64,000 bases of DNA from Pseudoalteromonas sp. R3 (GCF_004014715.1 NZ_CP034835.1:2480001-2544000); one strand, 5' to 3'. Positions 1 to 8,156 are shown, numbered from the stretch's first letter. Notes: a model not told the origin generated them from the letters alone. Numbers and translations are program-made.

Positions 1-428
1 TGATTAATTGGCGGGCACAGTGCCACTATTTTAGGTATTTGTACAAATTTAATGCGCTGGTTTGAAGGTTATAAGCGATAACCTGCACTTTGAAAACAGC
101 CCAATAAGAATTGAAAAATACATTCAGACTGTGTGTCTTACGCTCAATGCATATCATTTGATAAGCCTGTGCATTACATATTGAAAGCGTTTTTCTGGTT
201 TGGGTCAGCAAAAGTCTATCACTACCAGCTTACTCTGGGGCCATCATTTAAAATACACATCGACTATTTATTAACTAACTTTCTTTGCAAATACACAGCT
301 GTTAGATTCATATCGACCTATACTCAGCAAAGTGCTTTTTTTAAACACGCTACAAGAACGAGCCTTAATGACACGCGTTCATTCAGTTTGTATTGCTTAA
401 AACAGACAACACAATAAGGTAATTTGCT
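1..428. other. Leader region without recognised gene
   Basis: No convincing coding region is seen here. The only open frames are short, lack a ribosome binding site and have unremarkable composition. The last part carries the AAGGTAA-type ribosome binding site of the MetE-like gene that starts at 429. Confidence 0.5.
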
Positions 429-1514
429 ATGTCAGGGGTACACATTCCCAGTGAACAAATTGGTTCTATTCCCAGAAACCGGTGTTTGATAGACGCTTAT
501 AAAGACTACAAACAGGGAAAAATTAGCTATGCACACCTTAACGACATTGCAGAACGTGAAACGTGCCAGGTGATCTGTGAATTAGAAAGCCTGGGTTGTG
601 AGGTAGTAAGTGATGGTGAGCAACGAAAGTTTGACGGCTTTGCTCATTATTGTCTGCACAACTCTCCCAGCTATTCTGATCAGGGCCTATTGGTTGATTT
701 TAATGACGGCCACACCCGAGTTTTTGCACCGCACCTTAAGGTAGCACCATTTCGCTATGAACACACCGCTGATGAATTTCTCGCTTTTGCGCTCAAGCAT
801 GCCAATGTACCGGTCAAACAGGCAGTTATCTCCCCCTCTATGCTGAGCCTGGTGTATCCACCTCAGGGGATTGAAGACTACGATCATGAACGCTTTGTGG
901 CCGATCTTGTCAACGAGCACGTCGGCGAAGTCAGGCGCTGCCTTGATCTGGGTGCCCATAAAGTGCAGCTCGACTTCACCGAAGCGAGGCTTTCCTTAAA
1001 GCTGGATCCGTCTGGCCAGACGCTCAAGTCTTTTGTCGAGCTTATTAACAAATGCCTGTCTCACTTTAGTGACGAAGAAAGGCAGCGTATCGGTATTCAT
1101 ACCTGCCCTGGTGCCGACATTGACTCAACACACAGTGCCGACATCGACTATAAGTATCTGTTACCTACTCTGTTTGAAATTAATGCTGGTAACTTTTACG
1201 TCGCACTCAGGGGTGAAGCAAACCCCAAGAAAACGCTTAAGCTCATTAGTCGTATCCTTAAGCCCTTCCAGCGCGTTTTTATTGGCGTGATCAACCCAAA
1301 TAGTACTGAGTTAGAAAGCCCCGAATCGGTCAGGGACTTGGTGTTACTGGCCACTGAGTTTATTCCCGTTTCGCAGCTTGGTACCTGCGACGATTGTGGC
1401 TTTTCGCCATTTGCCGATGACAGCTCCACCACCAGAGAGTTAGTCTACAATAAAATAAGGTCCCGGCTTGTAGGGACAAAGCAGGCCGAAGAGCATCTCA
1501 ATACAAAAAGTTAG
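429..1514 (+). CDS. MetE C-terminal-like methyltransferase (cobalamin-independent methionine synthase II family)
   Basis: The 361-residue protein has the TIM-barrel fold family of the C-terminal half of MetE. This half transfers a methyl group from methyl-tetrahydrofolate or a related donor to a thiol held on zinc. Probable zinc ligands are visible: H224 and C226 in IHTCPG, and C323 within TCDDCGF (C320 and C323). The N-terminal half of full-length MetE is absent, as is usual for this shorter family, so the true methyl donor and acceptor are unknown. A ribosome binding site (AAGGTAA) lies just before the ATG. The diguanylate cyclase gene follows after 26 bases, so the two may be co-transcribed. 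Assignment to the family is secure; calling it methionine synthase is not. Confidence 0.85.
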   Translation: MSGVHIPSEQIGSIPRNRCLIDAYKDYKQGKISYAHLNDIAERETCQVICELESLGCEVVSDGEQRKFDGFAHYCLHNSPSYSDQGLLVDFNDGHTRVFAPHLKVAPFRYEHTADEFLAFALKHANVPVKQAVISPSMLSLVYPPQGIEDYDHERFVADLVNEHVGEVRRCLDLGAHKVQLDFTEARLSLKLDPSGQTLKSFVELINKCLSHFSDEERQRIGIHTCPGADIDSTHSADIDYKYLLPTLFEINAGNFYVALRGEANPKKTLKLISRILKPFQRVFIGVINPNSTELESPESVRDLVLLATEFIPVSQLGTCDDCGFSPFADDSSTTRELVYNKIRSRLVGTKQAEEHLNTKS

Positions 1515-1540
1515 AAATCAGCCCAATAAATGGTTCGGAT

Positions 1541-2530
1541 ATGAGTTCAGTACCGCCACCCACATCAGATGATGAAGAGCTCATCACCAGGCTCGAAGAT
1601 GAGATACTGGCGTTGGAGTTAGAAAACAATCGGCTGCAACAAATTCTGCGCGACAGCGAATATGACAGAAAAGCGCTTGCAGATATTCAAAAGCTCGCGA
1701 ATGTGGGAACCTGGCGTCTGAACCACTTAACCTATAACGTCCAGCTGAGCGAAAAACTCACCGCTATGTTAGACATACCAGATGGAAAAAGCAGCATGCA
1801 ATGGAGCGAGTTTATTACTGCACTAGATCCAAGTGGTGAACTGAAGCTCAAACAATCACTACGAGATGTATTTGTGGGCGGCGGCACAATAAATTTTGAA
1901 CACACCGTCAGCCGCTCGGACGGTTCACTTATTTACGTACGGCACCACTGCGAAACCCACCTGAATGGCATAGGTCAGCCACTGAATTCAATTGGTCTGG
2001 TCCAGGACATAACACGGGACAAAGAAAGAGCTGCACAGTTAGAAATACTGTCAAATAAAGATGATCTTACCTGCCTGTATAACAGAAGAAAAATGAATCA
2101 GGCACTGACTGAAGAATCCATCATCTGTATGGATAACGGCCTCCCTCTTAGCAGTATCTTGCTGGATTTAGACAACTTTAAACAAGTCAATGATCGGTTT
2201 GGGCATCATATTGGTGACGAAGTACTGGTCCGTGTATCTGAGGCAATTCAAAACAGCCTGCGATTAAGCGATATCGCGTCTCGCTGGGGCGGTGAGGAAT
2301 TTCTTATTCTGTGCCCCAATACAGCCCCAAATGACGCTGAGGTAGTTGCCGAGCGTATTCGTCAGGCTATCGAGCACATTCAGTTATCATGTGATCACAC
2401 AATCACTGCAAGTTTTGGCGTAGGTAGCTTGCGCAGTGTTCAGGATCTGCCAGAGATGCTAAAACGCATTGATATGGCACTCTATCAGGCCAAAAAGGCA
2501 GGCCGAAATTGTGTGCGGTTGATATGTTAA
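1541..2530 (+). CDS. PAS-GGDEF diguanylate cyclase
   Basis: The protein (329 residues) should make cyclic di-GMP from two GTP. An N-terminal acidic coiled coil (about residues 11-50) precedes a PAS-type sensor domain (about 50-165, ending in GLVQDITRDKE). The GGDEF domain follows (about 165-329). The substrate-binding and metal motif DLDNFKQVNDRFGH lies at 209-222 and the active-site GGEEF at 250-254. RLSD at 241-244 sits five residues before GGEEF, where the RxxD product-inhibition site is found. There are no membrane segments, so it is cytoplasmic and probably senses a soluble signal or cofactor in the PAS pocket. All catalytic motifs are intact, so activity is expected. It probably forms a two-gene unit with the MetE-like gene upstream. 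Confidence 0.93.
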   Translation: MSSVPPPTSDDEELITRLEDEILALELENNRLQQILRDSEYDRKALADIQKLANVGTWRLNHLTYNVQLSEKLTAMLDIPDGKSSMQWSEFITALDPSGELKLKQSLRDVFVGGGTINFEHTVSRSDGSLIYVRHHCETHLNGIGQPLNSIGLVQDITRDKERAAQLEILSNKDDLTCLYNRRKMNQALTEESIICMDNGLPLSSILLDLDNFKQVNDRFGHHIGDEVLVRVSEAIQNSLRLSDIASRWGGEEFLILCPNTAPNDAEVVAERIRQAIEHIQLSCDHTITASFGVGSLRSVQDLPEMLKRIDMALYQAKKAGRNCVRLIC

Positions 2531-2895
2531 CACTTTGAAAAATAACCAGTTACAACCCTTGAACTGAAACACAACAACGCCGTTTTTTACAAACCAGAGG
2601 TGTCAATACAGTCGCTCATTTACCATTAAAATCCCCATGGATACATAGGCAAGCACAAAAACACTCACACCCAGTCTAAATCAATAGTTGGGTTATGATC
2701 ATTGTGGTTTTCCATATTATCAGCACTTACATCTAGTGATCTCGATTGCTCAAAAAAACCGCTTTAAATTATTGCACAAATTAGGTAGGGTAAAGCCAAG
2801 CACTGATTTTTATTAAGCACATGTTAACGCGTGAGCTGTGATCAGAGCTCTATTTACAGATTACCAATAATGTATCCGGAATAAGGAAATATAAA
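2531..2895. other. Intergenic region before the leader peptide gene
   Basis: No gene is recognised in these 365 bases. The 3' end is AT-rich and carries the AAGGAA ribosome binding site of the small peptide gene. A promoter for that gene must lie here, but no strong pair of hexamers stands out. Confidence 0.5.
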
Positions 2896-3075
2896 ATGAA
2901 AGTACAACTGAAAAAGAAAAATCTAAAAACACTGAACAAAAGCAATCAACTTGCAAACCAGGCGACGCCGCAAGTTGCAGGTGGTGCAGAAGTCACTATT
3001 TACCCAAAATGCATGCCAACAAATCCTGCTATCTGCTGGACAGATGGCACCTGGCACGGTTGTGTTCCTAGATAA
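2896..3075 (+). CDS. Small double-glycine-leader peptide (RiPP or bacteriocin-like precursor)
   Basis: This 59-residue peptide starts at an ATG preceded by AAGGAA at normal spacing. The N-terminal 30 residues are lysine-, asparagine- and leucine-rich and end in TPQVAGG (GG at 29-30). This is a leader of the kind cleaved by C39-peptidase ABC transporters. The remaining 29-residue core begins AEVTIYPKCM and carries three cysteines (39, 47, 56), two tryptophans and prolines. Peptides with a TPQVAGG leader are, from memory, frequent in Pseudoalteromonas and often labelled natural-product or lanthipeptide-like precursors. No modification enzyme, peptidase-transporter or immunity gene is next to it. 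It is either an orphan precursor served from elsewhere or an unmodified secreted peptide. It is monocistronic, with a terminator 45 bases downstream. Confidence 0.75.
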   Translation: MKVQLKKKNLKTLNKSNQLANQATPQVAGGAEVTIYPKCMPTNPAICWTDGTWHGCVPR

Positions 3076-3120
3076 TCATCACAGATTATCAATAACGCTT
3101 AGGCTTTTAGCCTAATCACC

Positions 3121-3167
3121 TGCGCCTTTGGGAGTAAGCTTTCATTGCTATTCAAAGGTGCAGTTTT
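3121..3167 (+). terminator. Rho-independent terminator of the peptide gene
   Basis: A stem pairs 3121-3130 (TGCGCCTTTG) with 3153-3162 (CAAAGGTGCA), with one G-T pair, and is followed by GTTTT. It lies 45 bases after the stop of the peptide gene and closes a single-gene transcript. Confidence 0.65.
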
Positions 3168-3194
3168 GAATGTGCACAGCTAATTATTTATAGT

Positions 3195-3540
3195 CCAAAT
3201 ATTAATAGAAAAACGTTTATGTAATGGTCACTCTGCTCGGGCAGTAAACAAGGTCCTTTTTCCGCAACTACTGGCCAAATCATTTCAATGTTGCTGTGTG
3301 GTCTTTGCCAGTTGCTGTAGCCCATTTAATAGCAACTCTGGTATCTCTTTCTGCTTCCTTGAGGAAATCATAGCAAAGCAGGAACGACCTCTGTTTTTAC
3401 AGTCCTGAATAGCCTCTCCGACGATGCGGTGTTTTTCAAGTTAGTTCTCAACAATTACCCCGACGAATCATGCTCTGAGTGACACAATAGCGCAACGCGC
3501 TAAACCGCGTGTACATAGATACAGTACCACAGCCAAAAAA
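3195..3540 (-). pseudogene. Remnant of an IS3-family transposase (OrfB C-terminus)
   Basis: Read on the minus strand in shifting frames, the region gives fragments typical of the integrase core of IS3-family OrfB: TQSMIRRGNC, then SERLFRTVKTEVVPA, then MGYSNWQRPHSN, ending near VAEKG. These match the family pattern in which SMSRRGNCWDNA precedes ERFFRSLK and a YNWQRPHS motif. Stops and frameshifts interrupt it and no complete ends are visible, so it is an old non-functional fragment. Confidence 0.65.
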
Positions 3541-3609
3541 GGCTTATTTCCTGCTAGTCCAAACTAACTCTTCATGTTAATTTTTCTTCTTTTATTTCAA
3601 TGAGAAATG

Positions 3610-3960
3610 TCAAAGCCAAATACGTTGAATGGTAAAAAACGCTCCCATTTCAGTTGAAACATCCAAGTTTTCTCTTAAGTAATAACCATAAAGCAATGCA
3701 CAACCTATCCCTCCGTAGAAATACAACGCAAGCGAATAGATTTTATTCTTCCTCCTAAAAAATAAAGGTGCTGCAATAATCTTGTATAAAAAAGTTAGCT
3801 TAATAAAACACACTATAAAAAAAGTAGAATGATTAAAACTATCGTGAAGGTAGACGGTAACTTTCTCTGAAAAGAAATACACCGCATAATATAAAACACA
3901 TAAAACTGTAGCCTTGCTGATCACAAGTGCGATTTTATGCTCTTCATTTTCAGGCTCCAT
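3610..3960 (-). CDS. Hypothetical small membrane protein
   Basis: The start is taken at 3960 (MEPENEEHK, 116 residues) because AGGGGAAGA precedes this ATG. A start nine codons earlier has no binding site. The protein has about three hydrophobic segments: residues 12-30 around LVISKATVLCVLYYAVYFF, then FFIVCFIKLTFLYKI, then LALYFYGGIGCALLYGYYL. It should be a small inner-membrane protein. No family is recognised. It lies at the left edge of the cassette cluster, has the same strand and low GC as the cassette genes, and may be one of them, although no clear attC separates it from the next gene. Confidence 0.55.
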   Translation of the reverse strand: MEPENEEHKIALVISKATVLCVLYYAVYFFSEKVTVYLHDSFNHSTFFIVCFIKLTFLYKIIAAPLFFRRKNKIYSLALYFYGGIGCALLYGYYLRENLDVSTEMGAFFTIQRIWL

Positions 3961-4085
3961 TCTTCCCCTGCACTTACTTGAACACATAGACAGAATACCA
4001 TTTACCAGCTAATGAGAAGTGTGAATATTTTACAAGGCAATATGGACACTCCGGCGAAGCCGAGTCGACTGTTACGAGTCTGACT

Positions 4086-4850
4086 TTAAGGCTTTGCCAG
4101 GGCTTGTATATCCGAGATAGTCGTTAAGTTTTCAGTATCACTGAATTTAGGAGTAAAAATACTTTTACCATCTTTGTCAGTGTAGCTCCCCCAAATACAT
4201 ACAAGCCATCCATCTAGTGATTCTTCTGCATCTACAGGTATAGGGTGTGGTTTGTTATCCCATTTACCTTTTATATATAAACTTGATTTCTTGTCATTTT
4301 TCCCTTTGTATTCATGGAAAATATTGTATTTAATAACCTCTTCATTTAATACCATCCCTTCCAGTTTCCATGGTCCTCCGATGATCATATGATCGCCTGG
4401 ATTAATTTGAACTCTTGTGTCCTCATTGCTTGAGATTTCAATTATTTTTTCTTTCCCAAGCTGTTTAGGACCAAGCTTAGTCCCAAAGCCGAGAAAAAAC
4501 AAAGGCCTAACGGCATAACTTTGAATAATTGCATCCGTATCTTTAACTACAGCTTGGCATTCCTTTGTGTTCTTTATACCTGTTTCACCCATCCCCTTCC
4601 AAAGAGTTGCTACTTTGGGAATTGTGTAGATATGGGCTCGTCCATTTTTTGTCTCAAAGGTCATTAAAGATTGATTGTTGTCAATAAAGTATTCGAAGGT
4701 AGTCCCCGTTTCTTCTTTCGTTCTTGAATAAGTCACTTCAAACTTTGAAAACGGTGACCACATAGAAGTGTAATTACAACTATTAATTCCAGAGCAGTCC
4801 TCTGCTAAAGCAACAGTTGGTAATAACAGTAAAGTCAGTAAATATTTCAT
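4086..4850 (-). CDS. Hypothetical secreted protein with signal peptide
   Basis: The 254-residue protein starts MKYLLTLLLLPTVALAEDC, a clear Sec signal peptide with cleavage probably after ALA. The rest is soluble with several cysteines (for example CSGINSC near the mature N-terminus), so it is probably periplasmic and disulfide-bonded. No domain is recognised. The start codon lies right beside the GTGTTAGGA end of the attC at 4868-4975, the normal position for a cassette gene read on the minus strand. Downstream is a small hairpin (4048-4065, ACTCCGGC / GCCGAGT), which may be a terminator or a decayed attC. Confidence 0.65.
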   Translation of the reverse strand: MKYLLTLLLLPTVALAEDCSGINSCNYTSMWSPFSKFEVTYSRTKEETGTTFEYFIDNNQSLMTFETKNGRAHIYTIPKVATLWKGMGETGIKNTKECQAVVKDTDAIIQSYAVRPLFFLGFGTKLGPKQLGKEKIIEISSNEDTRVQINPGDHMIIGGPWKLEGMVLNEEVIKYNIFHEYKGKNDKKSSLYIKGKWDNKPHPIPVDAEESLDGWLVCIWGSYTDKDGKSIFTPKFSDTENLTTISDIQALAKP

Positions 4851-4867
4851 GAGCCCTCTAAAGTCCT

Positions 4868-4975
4868 AACACCATTGCCTGCCCCTCCCGTTTAGAGGCA
4901 AATAATAGTTTGGCTAAAACAAGTGGAGAATGAGCAAAAATCAAACTTTATTTGCCCTGTTTGAGTGGTTGTTTA
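4868..4975 (-). other. attC recombination site
   Basis: On the minus strand the site opens with ATAAACAACC and closes with GGTGTTAGGA. Inside it, 4912-4927 pairs with 4950-4964 (GGCAAATAA.AGTTTG) with one extra T, the extrahelical-base design typical of attC sites. It belongs to the cassette on its right. Confidence 0.6.
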
Positions 4976-5027
4976 TAAACACATACACCAGTGTAATGAT
5001 ACTCTAGTTCATTGTTTCCCCAATACC

Positions 5028-5098
5028 CAACACAAAGCAGCCGGAGTATTGGGCGTCAAGCCAGTATTTATTATCTGTGAGCTTTCATTGCTTCTTTG
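5028..5098 (-). other. attC recombination site of the COQ7-like cassette
   Basis: On the minus strand the site runs from ATAAACATGC to GTGTTGGGT (GTTRRRY box). CAAAGAAGC near one end pairs with GCTGCTTTG near the other. Only about 50 bases separate it from the attC at 4868-4975, leaving an ORF-less spacer between two attC sites. Confidence 0.55.
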
Positions 5099-5103
5099 CA
5101 TGT

Positions 5104-5613
5104 TTATAGCTTAGTACTCATCCAAATTGCAAACTCGGTAGATTGTCGAACCACCCAGAATATAGGTTTATAAACAAATGACTTAGAACCATGAGTTTGA
5201 CCAAAGTCTTGATGCTCTTCTTCATCAGCTTTAATGCTCATGACCGCATCATAAGCCTCTGTGTCATGCTGAGATAAAAAGTCCAATTGCCAATCTAAAT
5301 GATGCATTACTGTCGATTCAATTGAATCAGTGCACACCCAAATCGCTTTTCTACCTGCCAAAGCCGTTAAAATTCCCAGAGTTATGCCGCCAAACGCCCA
5401 GAAATACAAGGCGTAACAGTGCCTTATATTTCGGCTTTTAAGGATGCGATCAAAGGTATTAAAATGCTTCTTTTCATGGCCCAGCATTTCTTCAAGTTTA
5501 GGAACAATATCCTTGTATAAATAGCGAGCAACAAACAGCTGGGATCGATATATATTAATTGCCCCAAATTCACCTGCATGGTCCACTCTAAGAATTCGCT
5601 CAACTTCGATCAT
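5104..5613 (-). CDS. COQ7/UbiF-type demethoxyubiquinone hydroxylase-like protein
   Basis: The 169-residue protein matches the ferritin-like di-iron COQ7 family, which hydroxylates demethoxyubiquinone in ubiquinone synthesis. The family's metal motifs are present in order: RVDHAGEFGAINIY (9-22), EMLGHEKKHF (42-51) and KADEEEHQDFG near 128-138. The hydrophobic middle (ALYFWAFGGITLGILTALAG) fits membrane association. The gene lies between two attC-like sites (5028-5098 and 5637-5694), so it is a mobile cassette rather than a gene in a ubiquinone operon. The role of an extra cassette-borne copy is unknown: spare hydroxylase, low-oxygen variant, or a different quinone. The family call is strong; the substrate is inferred. 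Confidence 0.85.
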   Translation of the reverse strand: MIEVERILRVDHAGEFGAINIYRSQLFVARYLYKDIVPKLEEMLGHEKKHFNTFDRILKSRNIRHCYALYFWAFGGITLGILTALAGRKAIWVCTDSIESTVMHHLDWQLDFLSQHDTEAYDAVMSIKADEEEHQDFGQTHGSKSFVYKPIFWVVRQSTEFAIWMSTKL

Positions 5614-5636
5614 ATTATTGTACTGGTAACGACATA

Positions 5637-5694
5637 TTACACCCGCGTATTAGGCGCAAGCTCGAGAGCGTCCTAATTGATGTGCTTGTTATAG
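5637..5694 (-). other. attC recombination site
   Basis: On the minus strand it opens with TATAACAAGCAC, overlapping the stop codon of the HxlR gene, and closes with CGGGTGTAAT. ATTAGGACGC pairs with GCGCCTAAT around a short loop. The closing box is degenerate (GTAA instead of GTTA). Confidence 0.65.
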
Positions 5695-6030
5695 CTGATT
5701 TTCAATTTCATGTTGTAGTTTTTCAAGCTCATCAAGGACTTTCATAAACTTGGCCCCGAAATCAGTGACTTTGTACTCCACCCTCGGTGGCACCTCATTG
5801 TAAGAAATTCGCTCCAGGATCCCAAACTCCGTATTTTTACGCAGGCACTGGTTCAGCACTTTCGTGGTTAAACCTTCAATGCTGCGCACCATTTCGCCAG
5901 GCCGATTGATTCCATCAGCCAAAAGCTGGTAAACCGTAAGAGACCATTTGCAGCCATAAATAGTCTCTACTATCTTTGCACTTTCAGTCGGTGCGGTTTT
6001 TCTCAAATATTTTTTTTCTCTATCTTTCAT
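5689..6030 (-). CDS. HxlR-family transcriptional regulator
   Basis: This 113-residue winged-helix regulator shows the HxlR pattern: CKWSLTVYQLLADGINRPGEM (27-47), a recognition-helix region GLTTKVLNQCLRK, and a wing PPRVEYKVTDFG near 84-95. Many members sense electrophiles, redox state or aldehydes and repress a divergent oxidoreductase gene. Here the divergent partner is the SDR gene at 6137, 106 bases away, with repeated GTAC motifs between. The stop codon overlaps the attC at 5637-5694, so the regulator and its target genes appear to travel as one cassette. The effector is unknown; the single cysteine (C27 area) could be a redox sensor. Confidence 0.88.
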   Translation of the reverse strand: MKDREKKYLRKTAPTESAKIVETIYGCKWSLTVYQLLADGINRPGEMVRSIEGLTTKVLNQCLRKNTEFGILERISYNEVPPRVEYKVTDFGAKFMKVLDELEKLQHEIENQL

Positions 6031-6036
6031 AAAGAT

Positions 6037-6076
6037 GTACCAAAAAGTACCTACCTTACCAATTTGTACTTACTTT
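6037..6076. promoter_or_regulatory. Candidate operator between hxlR-type regulator and SDR gene
   Basis: Three GTAC motifs occur at 6037, 6047 and 6066. The last two begin the direct repeats GTACCTACCTT and GTACTTACTTT, spaced 19 bases (about two helical turns). HxlR-type regulators often bind such repeats between divergent genes, so this is the likely operator for both directions. It is inferred from sequence only. Confidence 0.45.
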
Positions 6077-6136
6077 TTAACGCTATAGTGATTCGATAAA
6101 TTATCTCCGTACCTTAACATATATCGGAGAAAATCT

Positions 6137-6910
6137 ATGACAACTTCAAATATTGCATTAATCATTGGTGGTTCTAGCGGAATGGGCCTGGCAACAGCAA
6201 AGCAACTCGTCGCGCAAGGGAGCAGTGTTATTATCTTAGGCAACAACGCTGAAAAGCTGGAGTCGGCCAGGTCTGAGTTAACCGCAATAGCGAGTAATGA
6301 CACTCATATTGAGGCATTACAAGCCAATCTCTATGAGCAACAAGATGTTGACAGAGTCATTCAAGCGATAAACTCGGACGAAAGACATATCCAGTACCTT
6401 GTTAATTCAGCAGGTTACTTCAATCCGAAGCCTTATTTAGAGCACGGATTTGAGGATTATGATGCTTATGCTGCACTGAATCGGGCGACCTTCTTTATAA
6501 GCCAAGCCGTATCCCAAAATATGCGTAACAATGGCGGTGGCTCCATTGTTCATATTGGTTCAATGTGGGCTAAGCAGGCTATCAAAGCAACCCCTTCTTC
6601 TGCTTATTCCATGGCCAAAGCAGGATTGCACGCGCTAACGCAGCATATGGCAATGGAACTGGCCGACCATAGCATTAGGGTCAATGCTGTGTCACCTGCG
6701 GTAGTAAAAACGCCAATTTACGAAACTTTTATCGATCCGGCAGAAGTGAACGATGCCCTGGCAGGTTTTGACAGTTTCCACCCTATTGGTCGTATTGGCA
6801 CACCAGATGACGTTGCCAACGCTATCATGTTCCTCTTGAACGAAAGTGCAAGCTGGGTAACAGGCGCGATTTGGGACGTTGACGGCGGTGTTATTGCTGG
6901 CAGAAATTAA
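6137..6910 (+). CDS. Short-chain dehydrogenase/reductase (SDR)
   Basis: A classical 257-residue SDR oxidoreductase using NAD(P)(H). The nucleotide-binding glycine motif GGSSGMG is at 11-17, the VNSAG motif at 89-93, the catalytic serine near 142, and the YxxxK pair at Y157 and K161 (SAYSMAKAG). The C-terminal region [13 protein letters not shown] is typical of the family. A ribosome binding site (CGGAGA) precedes the ATG. The gene is divergent from the HxlR regulator and 25 bases ahead of the bicupin gene. It probably belongs to a regulator-controlled stress or detoxification unit. The substrate cannot be told from the sequence. Confidence 0.92.
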   Translation: MTTSNIALIIGGSSGMGLATAKQLVAQGSSVIILGNNAEKLESARSELTAIASNDTHIEALQANLYEQQDVDRVIQAINSDERHIQYLVNSAGYFNPKPYLEHGFEDYDAYAALNRATFFISQAVSQNMRNNGGGSIVHIGSMWAKQAIKATPSSAYSMAKAGLHALTQHMAMELADHSIRVNAVSPAVVKTPIYETFIDPAEVNDALAGFDSFHPIGRIGTPDDVANAIMFLLNESASWVTGAIWDVDGGVIAGRN

Positions 6911-6935
6911 GTAACAATCTTTATTGGAGGTCAGT

Positions 6936-7598
6936 ATGACTACTTTAATCAATGCAGATTTCAAGCAACGTGTGGTAATTCGACCCGCCGACTATAAGTG
7001 GGTTGATTCTCCGATGCCTGGCGTTGAGCGCATGATGCTTGATCGCGTTGGAGATGAAGTCGCACGAGCGACCTCTATCGTTCGTTACGCGCCATACTCA
7101 GCGTTCTCGTCACATACTCATAGTGGTGGAGAAGAATTCTTAGTACTTGATGGTGTGTTTTCGGACGAGCATCAAAACTACGCAAAGGGGTGCTATGTGC
7201 GCAACCCAATTGGTACATCTCACACACCAAAAATAGGTAAAGAAGGTGCAACTATATTGGTAAAGCTACATCAATTTGCTAAGGACGACACAGAACAAAA
7301 AGTGATAGACACTCAAACCCACCCTTGGCACCAAGGGCTTGTTGATGGGCTGACGGTAATGCCGTTGCATGAGTTTAAAGGTGAGAAGGTCGCCTTAGTA
7401 AAGTGGTCACCTCACACTCAATTTCAATTGCATACCCATTGGGGAGGAGAAGAAATCTTTGTTTTGGAAGGCACGTTTTATGATGAACATGGCCAATATC
7501 CCAGAGGCACCTGGCTTCGCAGCCCCCACATGAGCCGGCATACGCCTTTTACGAAAGAGGATGGTGCATTGATTTATGTGAAAGTGGGTCATTTGTAA
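6936..7598 (+). CDS. Bicupin protein (ChrR-like cupin repeats)
   Basis: The start is placed at 6936 because GGAGG lies five bases before this ATG, giving 220 residues. There are two homologous cupin halves, each with a metal-binding motif: HTHSGGEEFLVLDG around 66-79 and HTHWGGEEIFVLEG around 167-180. Both keep the two histidines and the glutamate. This resembles the cupin domain of ChrR anti-sigma factors and small detoxifying cupins. No sigma-binding N-terminal domain is present, so it is more likely an enzyme or metal-dependent sensor. It is the second gene of the SDR operon and ends immediately before the attC at 7602-7698. Confidence 0.85.
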   Translation: MTTLINADFKQRVVIRPADYKWVDSPMPGVERMMLDRVGDEVARATSIVRYAPYSAFSSHTHSGGEEFLVLDGVFSDEHQNYAKGCYVRNPIGTSHTPKIGKEGATILVKLHQFAKDDTEQKVIDTQTHPWHQGLVDGLTVMPLHEFKGEKVALVKWSPHTQFQLHTHWGGEEIFVLEGTFYDEHGQYPRGTWLRSPHMSRHTPFTKEDGALIYVKVGHL

Positions 7599-7601
7599 AT
7601 G

Positions 7602-7698
7602 TGACGCCGCAATATGGGGCGCATGAATGCTTGGCTAAAATTTGCTAAGAATGAGCGCAAGCCAAGCGTTTTGCGTCCCTTGGTTAAAACGTTTGTCA
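7602..7698 (-). other. attC recombination site
   Basis: GCTTGGCT pairs with AGCCAAGC and an outer GGGCGCA pairs with TGCGTCC. On the minus strand it opens with GACAAACG and closes with GGCGTCAC, a slightly degenerate GTTRRRY box. Confidence 0.7.
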
Positions 7699-8148
7699 GG
7701 TTGCGACTGCCTCAGCTTTACCAATTTCTTTTACGATTGGGCTTGCGCTACAAATAACCTCTAAACATTCGTCAGTAGTAACTATTAAGTGAGACCACTC
7801 ACCATCATTTCCCATGAAAAAGGTAAGCGGACTTTCTTTGTGCCAACCATGACCTTTTATTTTAAAAGTATTTAATGTTGGTCGATTATTGCTCCAAACT
7901 TCTGTCAGGCCGTGTTCGTCTAGACAACGAAAGCCATTTACAGATTCAAATAATAGCTCGTATATAGCTTGTGATTCTTCGTGAAATACACGAGCAACAA
8001 GCTCATGGCTTTCGTGTTTTGCGTCGCCTTTAATCAGGTACTTAACACCATTCGATTTTTCGAGAGTCCACTCTTTGGTACCCCAAGACAAATCGACTAA
8101 CCACAAACTGCCATCTTCTAAAGGTGTTGGCCAACTCTCAAATTCCAT
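7696..8148 (-). CDS. Hypothetical cassette protein
   Basis: A soluble 150-residue protein (MEFESWPTPLEDGSLWL...) rich in tryptophan and acidic residues, without signal peptide or membrane segments. No family is recognised. Its ATG lies a few bases after the GCGTTAGGT end of the attC at 8157-8250, and its stop touches the attC at 7602-7698. It therefore fills a cassette exactly in the normal orientation. The tight packing supports it as a real gene; its function is unknown. Confidence 0.7.
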   Translation of the reverse strand: MEFESWPTPLEDGSLWLVDLSWGTKEWTLEKSNGVKYLIKGDAKHESHELVARVFHEESQAIYELLFESVNGFRCLDEHGLTEVWSNNRPTLNTFKIKGHGWHKESPLTFFMGNDGEWSHLIVTTDECLEVICSASPIVKEIGKAEAVAT

Positions 8149-8156
8149 CTAGCTAC

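Noticed and set aside
133..417. 94-codon open frame ahead of the MetE-like gene
   Set aside because: No ribosome binding site, unusual composition and no recognisable motif; likely chance.
4048..4065. Hairpin ACTCCGGC-GAA-GCCGAGT as an attC
   Set aside because: No TAAC or GTTRRRY boxes in the right place on either side; may be a terminator or a decayed site.
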